24,678 nt of DNA from a virus, in the IMG/VR virus record IMGVR_UViG_3300025108_000367, positions 1 to 24,678 of that record. One strand, 5' to 3'. Position numbers and translations under genes: made by a program. Position 1 is the stretch's first letter. Every line of letters begins with the position of its first letter. The notes under the pieces are model-generated. The model saw only the letters and a list, made by a program, of their open reading frames with translations. It was not told the DNA's origin and made no database searches. Below are positions 15,462-22,839 of the stretch, piece after piece.

Positions 15462-16529
15462 TTAAGCAGCGTTGTAGATAGCTGACACCAATCCTTGTGG
15501 GCGTAGAATTTTACGTCCGTATAGGTGCATACCACGTACAATGTCTGCAAATGAGTCAGGATCTCTGTAGTTCTCAACTTTGTTGATCTGCTCTGCAGTA
15601 GCTACAGCTTCTTGCTGACCAGCTAAGATCACACCATAGTTTGCGTCTTGTGCTAGTGCTCCTGATGTACCTGCACCTGTACCTTTAGCAGGTAAGTTGT
15701 TAGATACGTGTACTGCGAAGCCATGTAAGTTGTTCATCACAAGACCGTTTTGTAGACCTGCTCCACCGAAATCTGCATTCAGAAGACGTGAATCTTCGTC
15801 CTTTAACATTTCCATGAATACTGGATCTACTACCAACCAACGTCCACGTGCATCAACGCTTGCTGTATCCATCTGACGTGCCATACGTGCGACAACAGTT
15901 AATGGTGATACAGTAGTTGCTGATAGTGAAGTTGCACCAGGCAAACGTGTTGCTAGTGGAATAGAATCACCAGTAGCATATGCTGTTGATGCTGCGTCAG
16001 CAGATCCTAATTGACCCATATCAGTAGCATCCAACTGGTTAGTCTTTAGAAATTCACCGTTGATTTCACCTGCAGTTGGGTGTTGTGCAGTACCTGAAGC
16101 TGAAGTGATCAAGGCTCCTGATGTGTCATAGCCTGACATGTAAGATAGAACGTCTACGTCAATAGCGTCAGCCATTTTATATGCTGCTCTGTCTGCAGCT
16201 AGGCTTACGAAGTCAACGTGTGAGAACTGCTCTTCAATGTCATCCATTTTAAAAGCAAAGTAGTTAGCTTTGTCAATGGTTAGCTGGAAGTCAGTGTCGT
16301 CTAACTTCTCTACAGAAATACCTGTATGACGCTGTAAAGCGTTTACAGTTACGTCTGGTTCTTTTTGGATGCGTACAACGTCACCCTGACTTGCAATGTC
16401 ACCAAAGTATGAGTTGTTGGTAATTGCACTTATTACAGACGCTTTGCGTAAAGCAATTTGTGCCTGTTTGGAGTACATAATCGGGCTGAAGTTGCCGTCA
16501 AAGCCTCCGCTTGCTGATGTAATAGCCAT
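15462..16529 (-). CDS. Major capsid protein (HK97-fold type)
   Basis: The 355-residue protein forms the head shell. The N-terminal SPIMYSKQAQIALRKASVIS, a strand part with GDVVRIQKEP, an acidic spine-helix-like region (KMADAIDVDVLSYMSGYD), WLVVDPVFMEMLKDEDSRLL, GFAVHVSNNLP, and the C-terminal MHLYGRKILRPQGLVSAIYN are the pattern of short-tailed phage capsids of the HK97 fold. It follows the scaffold-like gene, as expected. AAGGAG seven bases before the ATG is the best ribosome binding site in the window, and the gene has its own promoter candidate, 5' hairpin and downstream terminator, fitting a product needed in hundreds of copies. No maturation protease gene is seen in the window. Confidence 0.93.
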   Translation of the reverse strand: MAITSASGGFDGNFSPIMYSKQAQIALRKASVISAITNNSYFGDIASQGDVVRIQKEPDVTVNALQRHTGISVEKLDDTDFQLTIDKANYFAFKMDDIEEQFSHVDFVSLAADRAAYKMADAIDVDVLSYMSGYDTSGALITSASGTAQHPTAGEINGEFLKTNQLDATDMGQLGSADAASTAYATGDSIPLATRLPGATSLSATTVSPLTVVARMARQMDTASVDARGRWLVVDPVFMEMLKDEDSRLLNADFGGAGLQNGLVMNNLHGFAVHVSNNLPAKGTGAGTSGALAQDANYGVILAGQQEAVATAEQINKVENYRDPDSFADIVRGMHLYGRKILRPQGLVSAIYNAA

Positions 16530-16535
16530 AGTTAA

Positions 16536-16541
16536 TTCTCC
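16536..16541 (-). promoter_or_regulatory. Strong ribosome binding site of the capsid gene
   Basis: AAGGAG lies at 16541-16536 on the minus strand, seven bases (AATTAAC) before the ATG at 16529. It fixes the start and fits very high translation. Confidence 0.85.
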
Positions 16542-16693
16542 TTATAGATATGGCGTTAAAGTAATGCTACATATCCACCATGAAGAGGCTCTTTGTATTA
16601 GGGTAGTCAACGTTGCTTCTAGGCTGCGCTGCCTGTCTGCGTTGGGCCTTTACTAGGAGGTAGTTCTTTTTGTGTGGCTAGTGCTTTAGTTAA

Positions 16694-16723
16694 GCATACA
16701 CACATTAACTGCTGTGTATATGC
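16694..16723 (-). other. Hairpin near the predicted 5' end of capsid mRNA
   Basis: On the minus strand, GCATATACACA (16723-16713) and TGTGTGTATGC (16704-16694) form an 11-bp stem with one U-G wobble and an 8-base loop, GCAGTTAA. It begins about where transcription from the 16750 promoter would start, so it could stabilise the mRNA 5' end. It could instead be an operator dyad. No U-tract follows, so a terminator is unlikely. Confidence 0.55.
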
Positions 16724-16727
16724 TATA

Positions 16728-16755
16728 GTTTTATCTACAATATATATTTTGTCAA
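16728..16755 (-). promoter_or_regulatory. Promoter candidate for the capsid gene
   Basis: TTGACA lies directly after the scaffold stop (16755-16750). After 16 bases, a 4-of-6 match to the -10 box, TAAAAC, lies at 16733-16728. The spacer and surroundings are very AT-rich. It lies about 200 bases before the capsid start, in the only gap over 200 bases. The weaker -10 makes this less sure than the 15086 site. Confidence 0.5.
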
Positions 16756-17724
16756 CTATTTTCTTGACATATCATAAATAAATCTTCCGTTACGTTGAGC
16801 GTCTAGTATTTCTTCTTGACGCTTTTCGTATTCTTTTATTGACATTGCAGCTACTTCTGACTCTTTTACATACTTAGATGTATCGTCTGGGTCAGGGGCA
16901 GTAGTTCCTTTTGCTTTGATAGAGGATGCTGCTGCTTTATCTGAGTTAACCTTTTTAGTTTTAGTAATACCCTTGTCTACTTTATACAAATCAATCACAC
17001 GTGCTACAGACTTTGCATCATCTAAATTTTCATACAAAGCATCTTGTACCCACTTAGGTTGTTCTTCTGCCCAGTTATGGAAAGAGTCGTCTGAACGTAT
17101 TTGATCAAAGTCAGGATGCATAGAAGCTAGTTCTGCTTCAGCCTTTTCACGTTTAGCTGTAATACGTAGTTCTTCGAACTCAGCCATACGAGATTCAAGA
17201 TCCTTAGCTGTAGCCTTTGACTTCTTGTCAGCAATAGCCTCAACTATACCTGCTACGTCTGGATACTCTTTACTCCAAGCTTCTAGCTCTTCGTCAGTTT
17301 TAGGAAGTACAAGTTCGTTCTTTGATGCTTTTTTTAGTTGTACTTCTAATGCTTCTAACTTTGCGTTGAACTCTTCTTCTTTTTTCTGTGAGTGTCTACG
17401 AAGATCACCATAACGTTTCTTGAAGTTCTTTTCTTCAGCACTTAACTCAGAGTCATTTTCTTGTGCTTCTGCTTTGGGTTCTTCTTCTTGTTCGGTATCA
17501 CTTTTTGCCTGTACTGGTTCAGCTTCAGGCTCTTCGCTACTGGATTTATCTTCAGTACTTTCTTCATCTTCTATACCTAGTGCTTCTTTCTTTAAAGCCA
17601 GAAGCTCTTCTTCATCTTTTTTAATACGCTCTTCATTACTTAGGTAGCCACCTTTACCCATCATTACTTTTGGGATTTCTGGTTTTACCATTGGGTTTGG
17701 TTTTGCTGGTTCGCTTGTAGCCAT
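16756..17724 (-). CDS. Capsid assembly scaffold-like protein
   Basis: The 322-residue protein is very rich in Glu, Lys, Ala and Ser. Residues 27-100 are acidic and disordered (EEESTEDKSSSEEPEAEPVQ), residues 95-215 are a long predicted coiled coil (KKRYGDLRRHSQKKEEEFNA), and the C-terminal helix IKEYEKRQEEILDAQRNGRF ends the protein. This composition, with a C-terminal basic helical tail and its place directly before the capsid gene, is the usual signature of a scaffold. Scaffolds vary widely in sequence, so the call rests on position and composition. A strong site, AAGGAG, lies eight bases before the ATG. No protease domain is seen. Confidence 0.8.
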   Translation of the reverse strand: MATSEPAKPNPMVKPEIPKVMMGKGGYLSNEERIKKDEEELLALKKEALGIEDEESTEDKSSSEEPEAEPVQAKSDTEQEEEPKAEAQENDSELSAEEKNFKKRYGDLRRHSQKKEEEFNAKLEALEVQLKKASKNELVLPKTDEELEAWSKEYPDVAGIVEAIADKKSKATAKDLESRMAEFEELRITAKREKAEAELASMHPDFDQIRSDDSFHNWAEEQPKWVQDALYENLDDAKSVARVIDLYKVDKGITKTKKVNSDKAAASSIKAKGTTAPDPDDTSKYVKESEVAAMSIKEYEKRQEEILDAQRNGRFIYDMSRK

Positions 17725-17746
17725 TTATTTTCTCCTTATGTTGGGG

Positions 17747-17760
17747 TCAGCCGTAGCTGA
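17747..17760 (-). other. Small C(UACG)G tetraloop hairpin
   Basis: In the 59-base gap before the scaffold gene, the minus strand reads TCAGC-TACG-GCTGA: a 5-bp stem closed by C-G with a UACG loop, a member of the very stable UNCG class. No U-tract follows. It may mark or protect an mRNA end between the 881-residue gene and the scaffold gene. Confidence 0.5.
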
Positions 17761-17783
17761 GTGGCCTTATAGTTATTTGGATA

Positions 17784-20429
17784 TTACTTTTTCTTTTTAG
17801 CTTTTTTTCTTTTTTTGGCAACGCCACCTTTATACATCATACCTCTTCTTGGATCACCAGCATCAATATTATCTTCTTCATCAGAAGGTGCAATATCTCT
17901 ACCAACCTCTGCTATACTTGACCCTGTTTCATTTGAAATTCTAGTTATATCATCTGCTCTAGCTCTTGCTTCTTCACGTTTGTCATTAGAATTATTAGTT
18001 GTTTCTCTACGTAATTCTTCAGTTTTGGTCACTGGCTTACTAAAACTGTCCTGCAGATCTTTTGATATTCTATCTACTTGTTTTGATATTTCAGGATCGA
18101 GTCCAGTTATTTCAGGATCTAGTCCAGTTATCTCTGGTGTTGTTACTTCTGGTTCATACACATCTGGTGTAGGAGGTAAAAACTTTTCTGGGTCTGTTAT
18201 TGCAGCAGCAATAAAAGCTTCATTGTCTTTTGGTTTTGCTATCATCTTTGATGTTTCTTTACCAAATAATCTTTCCAAAAATGTAGACTTACCTTCTATT
18301 TCTACTAGATTATTTAACTTCATTCTATCTATGTCAGTAGTAGCAGTATCATCTAACCTTCTTTGTATTTCGTTTTTTAGTTTTCTAGATTGATCTGCCA
18401 TTGCTACTTTCATAAAGATACCCATAATAGGGTTTGCACCCATAGCAAGCCTTGATAATGTATTTGTTATCTTGGAGTCCTGTTGTCCTTGTACCATATC
18501 GGTTAGTTCTTGTAAAGAAAGCTCTTTATAATTTATACTCTCTGCCACTGGCATAGAAGAATTACTATCCTTATCACTATCAGTAGATACAGAAGATGAA
18601 GGTGTTACAATAGTAGATACAGGGTAATAACCTACAGGTATTTCAGTAGTTGGTTTACCATCAACAAAAGTAATAACTATCTTGTGTCCTGCATCATTCA
18701 TATATTCTCTAAGTTCAACCATGCCTGTGGGTACAGTACCCATATCACCTATAGGAGAGCCTACAGGTACATCTGCCCTAGACATATCAAAGCCACCTTT
18801 TTTTGAATAGAAAGGTTGTTCATCAGAAGCTATACCACCTTCGTTCATAGTTACAGGCTCTTCCCCAGACTCAAATATTTCTAAGTCTGATATTTCTAAA
18901 CCTAATTCATTATCATCTATAGGTTCATCCATAGGTTCTCCACCTATGCGTCCATCCTCAGACATCTGAGCGTAGCCCATCTTAGCTTCAGCACGAAGAT
19001 CTTCAAATAGCTTTACACCATGAAAGTTTACTACATCAGCAGGTATAACAATCTCACCTTCACTTAGGTTAGCTGGTATATCATCTCGTACATTCTCTGC
19101 TGTGGAACCCATTGGTATTTCGTTGCCTGACACAGGATCTATACCTATAGTATTGTCTGGTACTTCTTCTCCAAAGCTCATCTCCATTTGTTCTTCAACA
19201 GTACCACCTTTAGCCATACCTATTCCCTCTACTAAGAGTGAGTCATCCTGTCCTTGATACATATCTATTCCTTCTTCTACTAAACCACCATTTGAAAAGT
19301 TACGTTCTAATATATCTTCTACTTCGCTCCTGAGTGGCAAGTCTTTAACACCCATTTTCTTTTGTATTGTCAGAGCTTCATCTCTGTCTAATACACGATT
19401 TACTTTCATGTCACCACCGACTACCCAAGTTTCGGCATCTGCTTGACCATCCTGATATGTGTAACTGCCACCTTCAGGTAACTTATCATTAATATCAGTT
19501 CTGCCTCTAGCTTTCATGTAGGATAAAAGTTCTTCACTAGTATCATCAGCCATATCCACTTCAAGAAAAACCTGATCTTCTGCTCTACGTTTTACATAAA
19601 ACTTTTTTTGTTTAGTTACTCTTTTCTTTTCTTCTTCAGATAGATCTGCTATTTTCTTTTTACTTATTAGTTTACCGTCAAGATAATTAAAAGTCTTTTC
19701 TTTAAAAGCTTTAGGAGTAATACCTGCCTTTATTAATTTATTTTTTTCTGCTTCATTTATTATTAAATCTTCTGGACCTAAATGATGAGCTACAGGTTTT
19801 GTAGTTGCATGATATCCTGGCCTAGAAGCTACTGCTCTTACTTTACCAAACGGTGCAACTTTACTTGGTTTTTCTACAGCAAACCCTGCTTCTCTTAGTT
19901 TATCTGCAGTTTCTTGATCTGGTAATACTTGCATATCTCCAGTTGGTTTTGCCTTTTCTCCCTTAGATCTTTTTGCACCTTTACTTGGCACATACATATT
20001 ACCATTTTTACCCTTAAAAGTAATAGGTGGTATAGATGCAGATATCCACTGGCCTACTGGTATTTCATCATCAGCATTTACAAACAAAGGATAAAGCTTG
20101 CCATCTTCTGCCTGTGTTGCAATACGATAAGCTTTACGTGTCTTTTTAAAAGGTTGTGCAGCTTTTGATGATTTAACTGCTGTCATTGCAGGTTTAGCCA
20201 TTGGTGCTACTAGACCTGCTGCCTCCATAGCTGTAAGCAATCCAATCTTTTTATAGTCGGGTTCTTCTTTATTTAGTTCTTTACCTATTTCAACAACTGA
20301 GTCAAGTGGTGTTAAAGCAGTAGCACCTCTCATAGTCTTTACACTAGTAGGTTCTTCTTTACGATAGTCTGCAGTTAAGGGATTAAACTTACTTAAAAAG
20401 TCTAGCAATCCTTCACTATTTTTATCCAC
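17784..20429 (-). CDS. Large mosaic protein with RPGYH domain and GEIVIPADVV module
   Basis: This 881-residue protein lies between portal and scaffold. Residues 100-365 resemble a domain I recall in phage and bacterial polyvalent proteins: LYPLFVNADDEIPVGQW at 112-128, SRPGYHATTKPVAHHLG at 202-218, VFLEVDMADD at 287-296, and TWVVGGDMKVNRVL at 334-347. Its activity is unknown to me. Residues 447-500 (VRDDIPANLSEGEIVIPADV, then FHGVKLFEDLRAEAKMGYAQ) are a module frequent in marine phages. Two 7-residue TPEITGLD-like units lie near 764-779. The extreme C-terminus is strongly basic (KKRKKAKKKK), suggesting DNA or acidic-partner binding. The start is GTG and overlaps the 63-residue gene by 8 bases. 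A virion or ejected effector role is inferred. Confidence 0.7.
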   Translation of the reverse strand: MDKNSEGLLDFLSKFNPLTADYRKEEPTSVKTMRGATALTPLDSVVEIGKELNKEEPDYKKIGLLTAMEAAGLVAPMAKPAMTAVKSSKAAQPFKKTRKAYRIATQAEDGKLYPLFVNADDEIPVGQWISASIPPITFKGKNGNMYVPSKGAKRSKGEKAKPTGDMQVLPDQETADKLREAGFAVEKPSKVAPFGKVRAVASRPGYHATTKPVAHHLGPEDLIINEAEKNKLIKAGITPKAFKEKTFNYLDGKLISKKKIADLSEEEKKRVTKQKKFYVKRRAEDQVFLEVDMADDTSEELLSYMKARGRTDINDKLPEGGSYTYQDGQADAETWVVGGDMKVNRVLDRDEALTIQKKMGVKDLPLRSEVEDILERNFSNGGLVEEGIDMYQGQDDSLLVEGIGMAKGGTVEEQMEMSFGEEVPDNTIGIDPVSGNEIPMGSTAENVRDDIPANLSEGEIVIPADVVNFHGVKLFEDLRAEAKMGYAQMSEDGRIGGEPMDEPIDDNELGLEISDLEIFESGEEPVTMNEGGIASDEQPFYSKKGGFDMSRADVPVGSPIGDMGTVPTGMVELREYMNDAGHKIVITFVDGKPTTEIPVGYYPVSTIVTPSSSVSTDSDKDSNSSMPVAESINYKELSLQELTDMVQGQQDSKITNTLSRLAMGANPIMGIFMKVAMADQSRKLKNEIQRRLDDTATTDIDRMKLNNLVEIEGKSTFLERLFGKETSKMIAKPKDNEAFIAAAITDPEKFLPPTPDVYEPEVTTPEITGLDPEITGLDPEISKQVDRISKDLQDSFSKPVTKTEELRRETTNNSNDKREEARARADDITRISNETGSSIAEVGRDIAPSDEEDNIDAGDPRRGMMYKGGVAKKRKKAKKKK
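18088..18129 (-). repeat. 21-bp tandem duplication
   Basis: Two adjacent 21-base copies (18088-18108 and 18109-18129) differ at a single base. They encode ITGLDPE twice in the 881-residue protein. High DNA identity suggests recent slippage in a disordered Pro/Glu/Thr segment. Confidence 0.85.
19335..20102 (-). other. RPGYH-type polyvalent protein domain
   Basis: Residues 110-365 of the 881-residue protein contain a conserved SRPGYH and a following HHLG, flanked by strands, and end with a GGDMKVNRVL strand. From memory the same order (FVxxxxxIPxGxW, RPGxH, HxG, GGxMKVNR) occurs in other phage and mobile-element proteins. A lysine-rich stretch (KKKIADLSEEEKKRVTKQKK) interrupts the middle. Confidence 0.5.
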
Positions 20430-20613
20430 CGTTCAGTGTCTCCCTAAGTAGCTTTAGCTTTCTGAGTACGTCTATAGCACCCTGCTGTCTGTACACTATT
20501 ACAGAATCATTAGCTGATTCCATTGTACGTTGTCTCATATTTATTAGATCGTCTATGTGTTCTTTAAACTGATCGTAACACTCTTTGTCATTAACCAACT
20601 GCTTGAGGTGCAT
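20422..20613 (-). CDS. Hypothetical small helical protein, 63 residues
   Basis: The protein MHLKQLVNDKECYDQFKEHI... is entirely helical in appearance, charged, and ends in LRKLKLLRETLNGG. I recall a similar short protein downstream of portal genes in marine phages, without function. It overlaps the end of the portal gene by 23 bases and the GTG start of the 881-residue gene by 8 bases (GTGGATAA). Such nested packing between two clear phage genes supports it as real. It may be a small portal- or head-associated factor; nothing in the sequence proves this. Confidence 0.75.
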   Translation of the reverse strand: MHLKQLVNDKECYDQFKEHIDDLINMRQRTMESANDSVIVYRQQGAIDVLRKLKLLRETLNGG

Positions 20614-22690
20614 TACCTGTAAATCCTTGCTCTCCAGGCGTAGGTGCTGTACCTGTACCTATTTGTGAACCTCCACCTCCAGATGTGTCAGCTACGTCAG
20701 GAGTGTTTACACCTTCAGCACCTTCAGGGGCTGCTGCTGGTGCTTGAAATGCTTTTAGTATTTCTGCCTGTATAGCTGCGTCTTGCATAGAGTTAGTAAC
20801 CTTATCAGGGTCTAAGTCCATACTCTTAGCAATCTCACGTATAATGTAATCCATCTTAGCAAAAGGTGCAAGTACTGGATTCTGTGCAACTTGTAAGAAC
20901 TGCATCAAGCGTTGGCTACGTACTTCGTTAGCCATCAAGCTTTCTGTACCTGATGCATTTACTTCTAAGTCACCCTTAATGTCTTCGTCATAGTCAAACT
21001 GCATGTTGAATGCAAAGAATGCTTTGCCTAGTGGTCTGATTAGATAGTCATCAACATTTTTTACAACAGTTCGTATAGAGCCGTTAGCTGCAGACATAAG
21101 CATACTAATCCCAGAAGCAGTCCTTCCCACTCCTGATACCCCAGTTTGTCCATGTGCGAACGAAGGAAATCCCGTACTTTCATCAGCTAACTGCCTCGCT
21201 TTGTCAAATAGTTGCATATTTTCATTTGCTACATTAGGAAACTTTGTACCGAAGATGCCCTGACCTGGCGCACCTCCCTGTCTCCGAAACACTTTACCAG
21301 GGTACACAGACATATCTTGGCCTGGTACTAGGTTAGTTTCATCAACTTCAATGATAAGGTTACCAGATAGTGCAGCATTGTCAATAGCCATTCTCATAAA
21401 GCCATTCATTAATGTCTGTGTATCATCCATGTTCTCAGCAATACCTACACCAAAGAAGGAGTATGGGTTATGCTCGAAGGGTGTTGCGTAGTAAGGAATA
21501 CGTGTAGGCTTAAATGGATTTAGTACAAAGCGTAGAACTTCACCATTACATGCCCATATGTTACAGTTAACCTCATCTAAGTCTTCTAAGTCTTTAGGTA
21601 TATTAACACCGTGATCTTCAAGTATCTTTACATCAACGTAGCCCCAGAACTCTAAGACTTCCCAACGCTCAGAGTTTGGCTGAGTGTCATCGTCTTCCAT
21701 AGTCATTTCCCAGTACTTCTGAGTATAGTCTGGTCCTGCATCTACAGCTTTTTGTACTGCATCTTCCATAAAGTATGGGCGGTTCTTCAACGCTCTTAGT
21801 TGTGTCCTTGACATCTTATGTCTTTCAACAACGTATTCTGCATCCTGCATAGAGTGAGCTTCAGGGTCAGGATAGAAATCCCACACACTTACGTGACTAC
21901 ACTCTGGTACTGTTTTTACTAGAGGGTCATACTCACCATCTTCGTTCCAGTTAGGGTACTCTTTATCTACAGCAAATGGACCTTTCATAACACCAGTTCC
22001 TAGCAGTGCCATTTCAAATGCCATACTTCTTAGATGTACGTTAGCTCCACTCTCTTGTAACTGATCATGTATTTTCTTTTCCATCTTCTTAGCTGCAATA
22101 GTTGCAGGATGAAATGTAACAGTTGTAGGTGAAGTACCAGAACCTTCTACTATCTTTTCAGATACAGCTTCTAATTTTTCTTCTAGTGGACCTAATCTGC
22201 CCTGTAAATCTTTTAGTGTTTCACCAGGTCTTAGCTCTGTAACGCCATCAATAAGATATGGGCTTGGAGCTTCATCTCGTGTTACAGCTTTTAATGCATC
22301 CCCTGCTTGTTCTGCATTGGGATCTATATTTATGTGTACGGACTCTGCTACACCATCAGGTAATATAGAAGGGTTTACCGTTAGTGGAAAGTTGTTGTTA
22401 CCAAATAGTACATCTACTATCTGTCCGTATGCTGCTAGTGTTTTTGTCTTAGTTACCTTAACAAATATACGAGACTTTTCTGAGTCTGTGAACTTTACAT
22501 CAGAACCATACAAGCCACGATAGTTACGATAGGCTCTTAGCCATCTAGTTTCATCAGCGTACCTAGCGTCTTCTGCTCTTTTGTATCTGTCTTTTATAAA
22601 TGAAACTACACTAGACTTTTCCTCAAAGATACTGTCGAGACTGTCCTCTGCAGCTACAACATCATCTGTCTCAAACATTTCTTCAGCCAT
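20591..22690 (-). CDS. Portal protein
   Basis: This 699-residue protein is probably the ring at the head vertex through which DNA enters and leaves. Features are the N-terminal FIKDRYKRAEDARYADETRW and AYRNYRGLYG helices, a region around FVKVTKTKTLAAYGQIVDVL, a wing-like part with VSVWDFYPDPEAHSMQDAEY, the NPYSFFGVGIAENMDDTQTL helix at about 410-430, and GRTASGISMLMSAANGSI at about 522-540. The C-terminal 50 residues are Gly/Pro/Ala-rich and disordered. Length is close to that of large podovirus portals such as P22's. The ATG shares one base with the zinc-ribbon stop. It stands right after the terminase genes, as usual. Confidence 0.9.
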   Translation of the reverse strand: MAEEMFETDDVVAAEDSLDSIFEEKSSVVSFIKDRYKRAEDARYADETRWLRAYRNYRGLYGSDVKFTDSEKSRIFVKVTKTKTLAAYGQIVDVLFGNNNFPLTVNPSILPDGVAESVHINIDPNAEQAGDALKAVTRDEAPSPYLIDGVTELRPGETLKDLQGRLGPLEEKLEAVSEKIVEGSGTSPTTVTFHPATIAAKKMEKKIHDQLQESGANVHLRSMAFEMALLGTGVMKGPFAVDKEYPNWNEDGEYDPLVKTVPECSHVSVWDFYPDPEAHSMQDAEYVVERHKMSRTQLRALKNRPYFMEDAVQKAVDAGPDYTQKYWEMTMEDDDTQPNSERWEVLEFWGYVDVKILEDHGVNIPKDLEDLDEVNCNIWACNGEVLRFVLNPFKPTRIPYYATPFEHNPYSFFGVGIAENMDDTQTLMNGFMRMAIDNAALSGNLIIEVDETNLVPGQDMSVYPGKVFRRQGGAPGQGIFGTKFPNVANENMQLFDKARQLADESTGFPSFAHGQTGVSGVGRTASGISMLMSAANGSIRTVVKNVDDYLIRPLGKAFFAFNMQFDYDEDIKGDLEVNASGTESLMANEVRSQRLMQFLQVAQNPVLAPFAKMDYIIREIAKSMDLDPDKVTNSMQDAAIQAEILKAFQAPAAAPEGAEGVNTPDVADTSGGGGSQIGTGTAPTPGEQGFTGNAPQAVG

Positions 22691-22839
22691 TAGCTGTTAT
22701 CCTTTCTTCTCCAAGGTCCATTATCAAAAGCTGCTTGCTCTTCACAGTTAGGACATGTGGTGTTCCACATATTTGTATTATAAGTTATCTCGCACTTAGG
22801 GCAAGTCTCTACTATATTAGTATCCGAACGTGGAATCAC
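22690..22839 (-). CDS. Zinc-ribbon mini-protein between terminase and portal
   Basis: This short gene was found by reading the gap. From a GTG at 22839 it encodes 49 residues: VIPRSDTNIVETCPKCEITY, NTNMWNTTCPNCEEQAAFDN, GPWRRKDNS. The two motifs, CPKC at 13-16 and CPNC at 29-32, are a classic four-cysteine zinc ribbon with 12 residues between pairs. The stop shares one base with the portal ATG (TAATG), and the start overlaps the large terminase by 23 bases. AGGA lies about ten bases before the GTG. No ATG is available in frame upstream, so GTG is the best start. It may help packaging or bind nucleic acid; this is inferred only from the fold and neighbours. Confidence 0.8.
   Translation of the reverse strand: MIPRSDTNIVETCPKCEITYNTNMWNTTCPNCEEQAAFDNGPWRRKDNS

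Larger units (their letters stand above)
16530..16755 (-). other. Intergenic region before the capsid gene
   Basis: This 226-base stretch holds the promoter candidate, the 11-bp hairpin, a short near-palindrome (AAGAGCCTCTT) and the capsid ribosome binding site. I see no convincing short gene in it. The remaining leader is unassigned. Confidence 0.7.

Noticed and set aside
16248-16276. TTGACA-17-TTTAAA inside the capsid gene
   Set aside because: The -10 box is weak, and a promoter near the start of the capsid coding sequence would make little sense; probably chance in AT-rich DNA.
16621-16634. AGGC...GCCT inverted repeat in the capsid leader
   Set aside because: The stem is only four base pairs with no U-tract, too weak to call a terminator or operator.
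17815-18393. 192-residue open frame on the plus strand
   Set aside because: It is antisense to the 881-residue gene, Ser/Val/Ile-rich without domains, and lacks a convincing ribosome binding site. It mirrors codon bias of the real gene.
22764-22806. Possible TTGCCC-16-TATAAT promoter before the portal
   Set aside because: The -35 box is only a partial match and both parts overlap codons of the zinc-ribbon cysteine region, so chance is likely.
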